DNA of 64,000 nucleotides from Chryseobacterium gleum (GTDB lineage Bacteria > Bacteroidota > Bacteroidia > Flavobacteriales_D > Crocinitomicaceae). The stretch is from assembly GCA_945897565.1 (NCBI GenBank), contig CAMDFN010000009.1:21484-85483 (forward strand), read 5' to 3'. This document shows positions 61,186 to 64,000 of this stretch, piece by piece (the stretch's first letter is position 1; every line of letters begins with the position of its first letter). The notes beneath the pieces are model-generated. The model was not told the origin of the DNA. It worked only from the letters and a program-made list of their open reading frames with translations, and made no database searches. The position numbers were made by a program, and so were the translations under genes.

Positions 61186-61725
61186 ATGAATCTTTTAGAC
61201 CTCTTTCTTTTTGCGCCGTTGGCTTATGGCGCCTATAAAGGATACAAGCGCGGCCTTATTATGTCGTTGTTCATGTTATTGGCTATTGTAGTTGGTTTGT
61301 ATGCTGCTTTTCAGCTCACCGATGTTGTCGTGGAATGGGGCATCAAGAACTTACATTGGGAAAAAACCACCCTCATGCCGCTCAGTTTTGTCGTCCTATT
61401 TTTAGGAATTGGCGCGGGTATTTACTTTGCTGGCAAACTTCTAGAAACCGCTTTAAAGGTTGTAAAGCTTTCCATTCTCAATAACCTAGCCGGAGCGCTG
61501 TTGGGCATCTTGCAATGGATGTATTTAGTCGGCACAATTCTCCTTTTTGTACTGTCCAATGACCGCAAACAAAAACTCATCAGTTCGCAAACGCGTAACG
61601 CCTCCATAGCAATTCCGTTCTACACCGGGATGCTTCAAAACACCTTGCCAAAAGCAAGTGAAACCATTCTTTTTGAATCCTATTTAGAACAAGCAAAAGA
61701 TAAAATCGGCTATGAAAAAGAATAA
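61186..61725 (+). CDS. CvpA family membrane protein
   Basis: 179 residues with four membrane segments (about 4-20, 28-50, 64-85, 101-125) in the CvpA pattern: LDLFLFAPLAYGAYKGYKRG near the start and GIGAGIYFAGKLLETALK in the middle. CvpA proteins are linked to colicin V production and envelope tolerance in E. coli. The next gene overlaps by 14 bases. Confidence 0.8.
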   Translation: MNLLDLFLFAPLAYGAYKGYKRGLIMSLFMLLAIVVGLYAAFQLTDVVVEWGIKNLHWEKTTLMPLSFVVLFLGIGAGIYFAGKLLETALKVVKLSILNNLAGALLGILQWMYLVGTILLFVLSNDRKQKLISSQTRNASIAIPFYTGMLQNTLPKASETILFESYLEQAKDKIGYEKE

Positions 61726-62254
61726 CATCAAATTAATCTTATTTGGATTTTTCTTGACCTACGTTACAACGGCACTTGCCGTGTATCCCAATCTATTTTA
61801 TCCACCCAAGAAAACCACGCTAAAATCTGGTACTTACCTCGGTTTACAAAGTGGGCGTTTCTATGCGCTAGAGTATGGTTGGGAGCTGCAAAGAAAAACC
61901 CGTGAAGATCTCGTTCATTCAAATACAACTGCCGTACATCATGGTTTCAACGCATCGTTTGACTTTTCGCGTTTGAATCCTATTTTGGGTTATGACATCG
62001 GTTTTTGGAGCCGCACTGGCAATTTTGACCTCACATACGGGCTCAGCGCCGCTGTGCGCACCGACTTGAAGCAGTTGCGTTTTGGGGTTTGCCCAAGTGT
62101 AGGCATCAAAGTTTGGCAGCTGCATGTACAAACAGGCATGTATTTGCTCGCTCCATTTTATGCGCTAGACAACACCTCTTTCAATTCAAATACTTTTTTT
62201 ATCTCCGCCCGCTTTTTGTTGGTAAAGCATAAAAAAACAAAAGGGGCCAATTAG
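61712..62254 (+). CDS. small exported protein of unknown function
   Basis: 180 residues with an N-terminal signal-like segment (about 5-22, IKLILFGFFLTYVTTALA). The rest is beta-rich with aromatic residues (YLGLQSGRFYALEYGWELQ, ISARFLLVKHKK) and could be a small outer-membrane barrel. No family is recognised. It overlaps the CvpA-like gene, so it is co-transcribed. The stop codon lies in the loop of a downstream terminator hairpin. Confidence 0.6.
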   Translation: MKKNNIKLILFGFFLTYVTTALAVYPNLFYPPKKTTLKSGTYLGLQSGRFYALEYGWELQRKTREDLVHSNTTAVHHGFNASFDFSRLNPILGYDIGFWSRTGNFDLTYGLSAAVRTDLKQLRFGVCPSVGIKVWQLHVQTGMYLLAPFYALDNTSFNSNTFFISARFLLVKHKKTKGAN

Positions 62255-62263
62255 ACCCCTTTT
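62239..62263. terminator. bidirectional terminator
   Basis: AAAAGGGG and CCCCTTTT form an 8-bp stem with a nine-base loop, A-rich before and T-rich after, between two convergent genes. It can terminate both. The stop of the upstream gene is inside the loop. Confidence 0.8.
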
Positions 62264-62284
62264 TGAATATAAGTGCAATAAAGC

Positions 62285-63832
62285 TTATAAATCGAACTTG
62301 ATGCCTTGTGCAAGTGGCAAGGAATCAGAATAGTTGATGGTGTTGGTCTGACGACGCATATACACTTTCCAAGCATCTGAACCAGACTCGCGGCCACCAC
62401 CTGTTTCTTTTTCACCGCCGAATGCACCACCAATTTCTGCACCAGAAGTACCGATATTGACATTCGCAATTCCGCAGTCTGAACCCGGAGCGCTTAAGAA
62501 GGCTTCAGATTCTTTGAGGTCGTTGGTCATGATCGCAGAAGAGAGCCCTTGTGGCACGCCATTTTGGATGGCAATAGCTTCATGCACATCGCCCGTATAT
62601 TTCATGACATAAAGAATCGGCGCAAAAGTTTCGTGCTGTACTATGGCGAAATGATTTTCTGCTTCAATAATGCAAGGTTTTACATAACAACCCGACTCAT
62701 AGCCAGGGCCGCTCAATACGCCTCCTTCTACCAATACTTTTGCACCTTCTTTTTGCGCGGCATCAATGGCATGGAGGTAATTATTGACCGCATCTTGATC
62801 GATCAGCGGACCCACGTGGTTGTTTTGATCAAGTGGATTGCCAATGCTCAATTGCTTGTATGCAGAGGTAAGGGCTTCGGTTACTTTATCGTAGATAGAA
62901 GCGTGGATGATGAGGCGGCGCGTAGAAGTACAACGCTGACCTGCCGTACCAACAGCGCCAAATACAGCACCTGGTACAACCATTTTGAGGTCGGCACTTG
63001 GCGCAATGATGATGGCGTTGTTGCCTCCTAACTCTAATAAAGAACGGCCCAAGCGCTGCCCAACTGCTGCACCAACTGATTTGCCCATGCGGGTAGAACC
63101 TGTTGCAGAAATTAAAGGTACGCGGGTATCGTTGGCCATAAGTTTACCGATTTCGCCGTCGCCGATCACCAAACCAGATACGCCTTCAGGCACGCCATTA
63201 GCAGCAAAAACTTCTTCGGTAATGCGTTGGCAAGCAATAGCGGTAAGTGGTGTTTTTTCGGATGGTTTCCAAACGCAGACGTCGCCACAAACCCAAGCAA
63301 GGGCGGTGTTCCAGTTCCAAACGGCAACCGGGAAGTTGAATGCAGAGATGATACCCACAATACCGAGCGGATGATACTGCTCATACATGCGGTGACCAGG
63401 GCGCTCTGAGTGCATGGTAAGGCCATAAAGTTGGCGTGAAAGCCCAACTGCGAAGTCGCAGATGTCGATCATTTCTTGTACTTCGCCTAAACCTTCTTGC
63501 AAAGATTTCCCCATTTCGTAAGAAACGAGTTTGCCAAGTGGTTCTTTATAAAAGCGAATGCGCTCAGCCAACTGACGTACAATTTCACCGCGTTTAGGAG
63601 CGGGAACTTTGCGCCATTCAACAAATGCAGCTTGTGCTTTTTCGATGACTTGATTGTATTCTGCGGCATTGGCCATAGTAACGTTGGCAATAACTTGCGC
63701 ATCTACCGGTGAAACGGAGGCTAAGTTAGCCCCTGAGGTGGCAAGCCATTGGGCCCCTGTGGAGGCGCCGCTATTGTTTTCTTGGATGCCAAATTGGCCC
63801 AAGATGTCTTTGATTTCTGCTTGGAGTGACAT
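62285..63832 (-). CDS. aldehyde dehydrogenase, ALDH7-like
   Basis: 515 residues of the aldehyde dehydrogenase superfamily: ELGGNNAIII with the general-base Glu, and GTAGQRCTSTRRLI with the catalytic Cys. The NNSGASTGAQW opening and GGEKETGGGRESGSDAWK end match ALDH7-type (alpha-aminoadipic semialdehyde or piperideine-6-carboxylate) dehydrogenases, which act in lysine breakdown. The substrate is inferred from family similarity only. A TACCTTTG promoter element is 18 bases before its ATG. It is divergent from mnmE. Confidence 0.88.
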   Translation of the reverse strand: MSLQAEIKDILGQFGIQENNSGASTGAQWLATSGANLASVSPVDAQVIANVTMANAAEYNQVIEKAQAAFVEWRKVPAPKRGEIVRQLAERIRFYKEPLGKLVSYEMGKSLQEGLGEVQEMIDICDFAVGLSRQLYGLTMHSERPGHRMYEQYHPLGIVGIISAFNFPVAVWNWNTALAWVCGDVCVWKPSEKTPLTAIACQRITEEVFAANGVPEGVSGLVIGDGEIGKLMANDTRVPLISATGSTRMGKSVGAAVGQRLGRSLLELGGNNAIIIAPSADLKMVVPGAVFGAVGTAGQRCTSTRRLIIHASIYDKVTEALTSAYKQLSIGNPLDQNNHVGPLIDQDAVNNYLHAIDAAQKEGAKVLVEGGVLSGPGYESGCYVKPCIIEAENHFAIVQHETFAPILYVMKYTGDVHEAIAIQNGVPQGLSSAIMTNDLKESEAFLSAPGSDCGIANVNIGTSGAEIGGAFGGEKETGGGRESGSDAWKVYMRRQTNTINYSDSLPLAQGIKFDL

Positions 63833-63850
63833 ATTGTGTTGATTTTAGGG

Positions 63851-63858
63851 CAAAGGTA
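63851..63858 (-). promoter_or_regulatory. TAnnTTTG element for the ALDH7-like gene
   Basis: The minus strand reads TACCTTTG, 18 bases before the ATG at 63832. Confidence 0.5.
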
Positions 63859-63874
63859 GGGAATTTTTATTGTG

Positions 63875-63882
63875 TAACTTTG
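63875..63882 (+). promoter_or_regulatory. TAnnTTTG element abutting mnmE start
   Basis: TAACTTTG ends four bases before the mnmE ATG at 63887. Confidence 0.45.
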
Positions 63883-63886
63883 TCAC

Positions 63887-64000
63887 ATGAATGACCTTTC
63901 TCACGATCCTATTTGCGCGCTTGCAACCGCCAACGGCACTGGCGCAATTGCCGTTATTCGCGTGTCGGGCACCGGCGCAAAAGCACTCGTTTCAAAGACA
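63887..64000 (+). CDS. mnmE: tRNA modification GTPase MnmE, N-terminal end (partial)
   Basis: 38 codons to the window edge: the MnmE N-terminal motif ICALATANGTGAIAVIRVSG binds the folate-type one-carbon donor used for tRNA wobble uridine modification. The G domain lies beyond the window. The start is the ATG at 63887, directly behind a TAACTTTG element. Confidence 0.9.
   Translation, partial: MNDLSHDPICALATANGTGAIAVIRVSGTGAKALVSKT

Noticed and set aside
1-64000. CRISPR arrays, rRNA or tRNA genes
   Set aside because: No regularly spaced identical short repeats and no cloverleaf-like or rRNA segments were recognised by eye; a dedicated tRNA scan was not possible.

Overview
The window looks like the chromosome of a free-living Bacteroidota bacterium, most likely order Flavobacteriales. 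The support is: TAnnTTTG promoter elements in front of many genes; almost no Shine-Dalgarno sequences; two huge surface proteins with the type IX secretion 'gliding motility-associated' C-terminal domain; lineage-typical proteins (DUF4270, DUF4292, short GT5 glycogen-synthase-like protein, 30-residue COX24-like protein); and the lipid gene order DUF177-rpmF-plsX-fabH-accB-accC. The genus cannot be named from this evidence.

Layout. 1-4.1 kb: tail of a HemW-like gene, a bacilliredoxin, a solute-binding-like lipoprotein and mutS. 4.2-9.7 kb: a SpoU/TrmH methyltransferase, lysS, an AsmA-like protein and a heptose-phosphate adenylyltransferase. 9.7-15 kb: panC-panD leftward; GT5 protein, DUF4270 lipoprotein and glmS rightward. 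15.0-18.2 kb: an AT-rich integrated island in the 3' end of glmS. 18.2-31.4 kb: pterin dehydratase, a secreted protein of unknown function, dxr, a large outer-membrane protein, serS, dut, a sugar nucleotidyltransferase, a TPR lipoprotein, a DUF4292 lipoprotein and an EnvC-like protein. 31.4-35.3 kb: O-antigen ligase-like, Wzz-like and flippase genes. 35.4-46 kb: two abutting T9SS-type adhesins. 46.1-53.2 kb: aminopeptidase, pdxA, then the fatty-acid/phospholipid operon. 53.3-64 kb: mutY, HU, the COX24-like gene, RNase G, recX, a thioredoxin-like protein, a TonB-dependent receptor, recO, tadA, a CvpA-like gene, a small secreted protein, an ALDH7-type dehydrogenase and the start of mnmE.

The exceptional part is the island at 15013-18201. 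A 13-bp direct repeat bounds it. One copy is the last bases of glmS including its stop codon; the other lies just before the pterin dehydratase gene. At the left end is the C-terminal remnant of a large serine recombinase whose last codons are read antisense inside glmS. At the right end is a small recombinase-associated gene on the same strand. That small gene is split by a 1216-bp unit carrying an alpha/beta hydrolase. The unit has every hallmark of an integron gene cassette: it starts TTATGT after a G; its far end is an imperfect palindrome opening with ACATAAC, the complement of GTTATGT; the target reads G|AT; and removing 16739-17954 restores a single 132-codon frame exactly. The island also carries an SPFH-domain gene with a ribbon-helix-helix regulator gene and a double-palindrome operator at their promoter. 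If the island were a circle, the recombinase frame would run across the att core into the frame of the small gene, so integration may switch between two forms of the recombinase C-terminus.

Most other genes are ordinary core genes. No rRNA, tRNA or CRISPR array was recognised.
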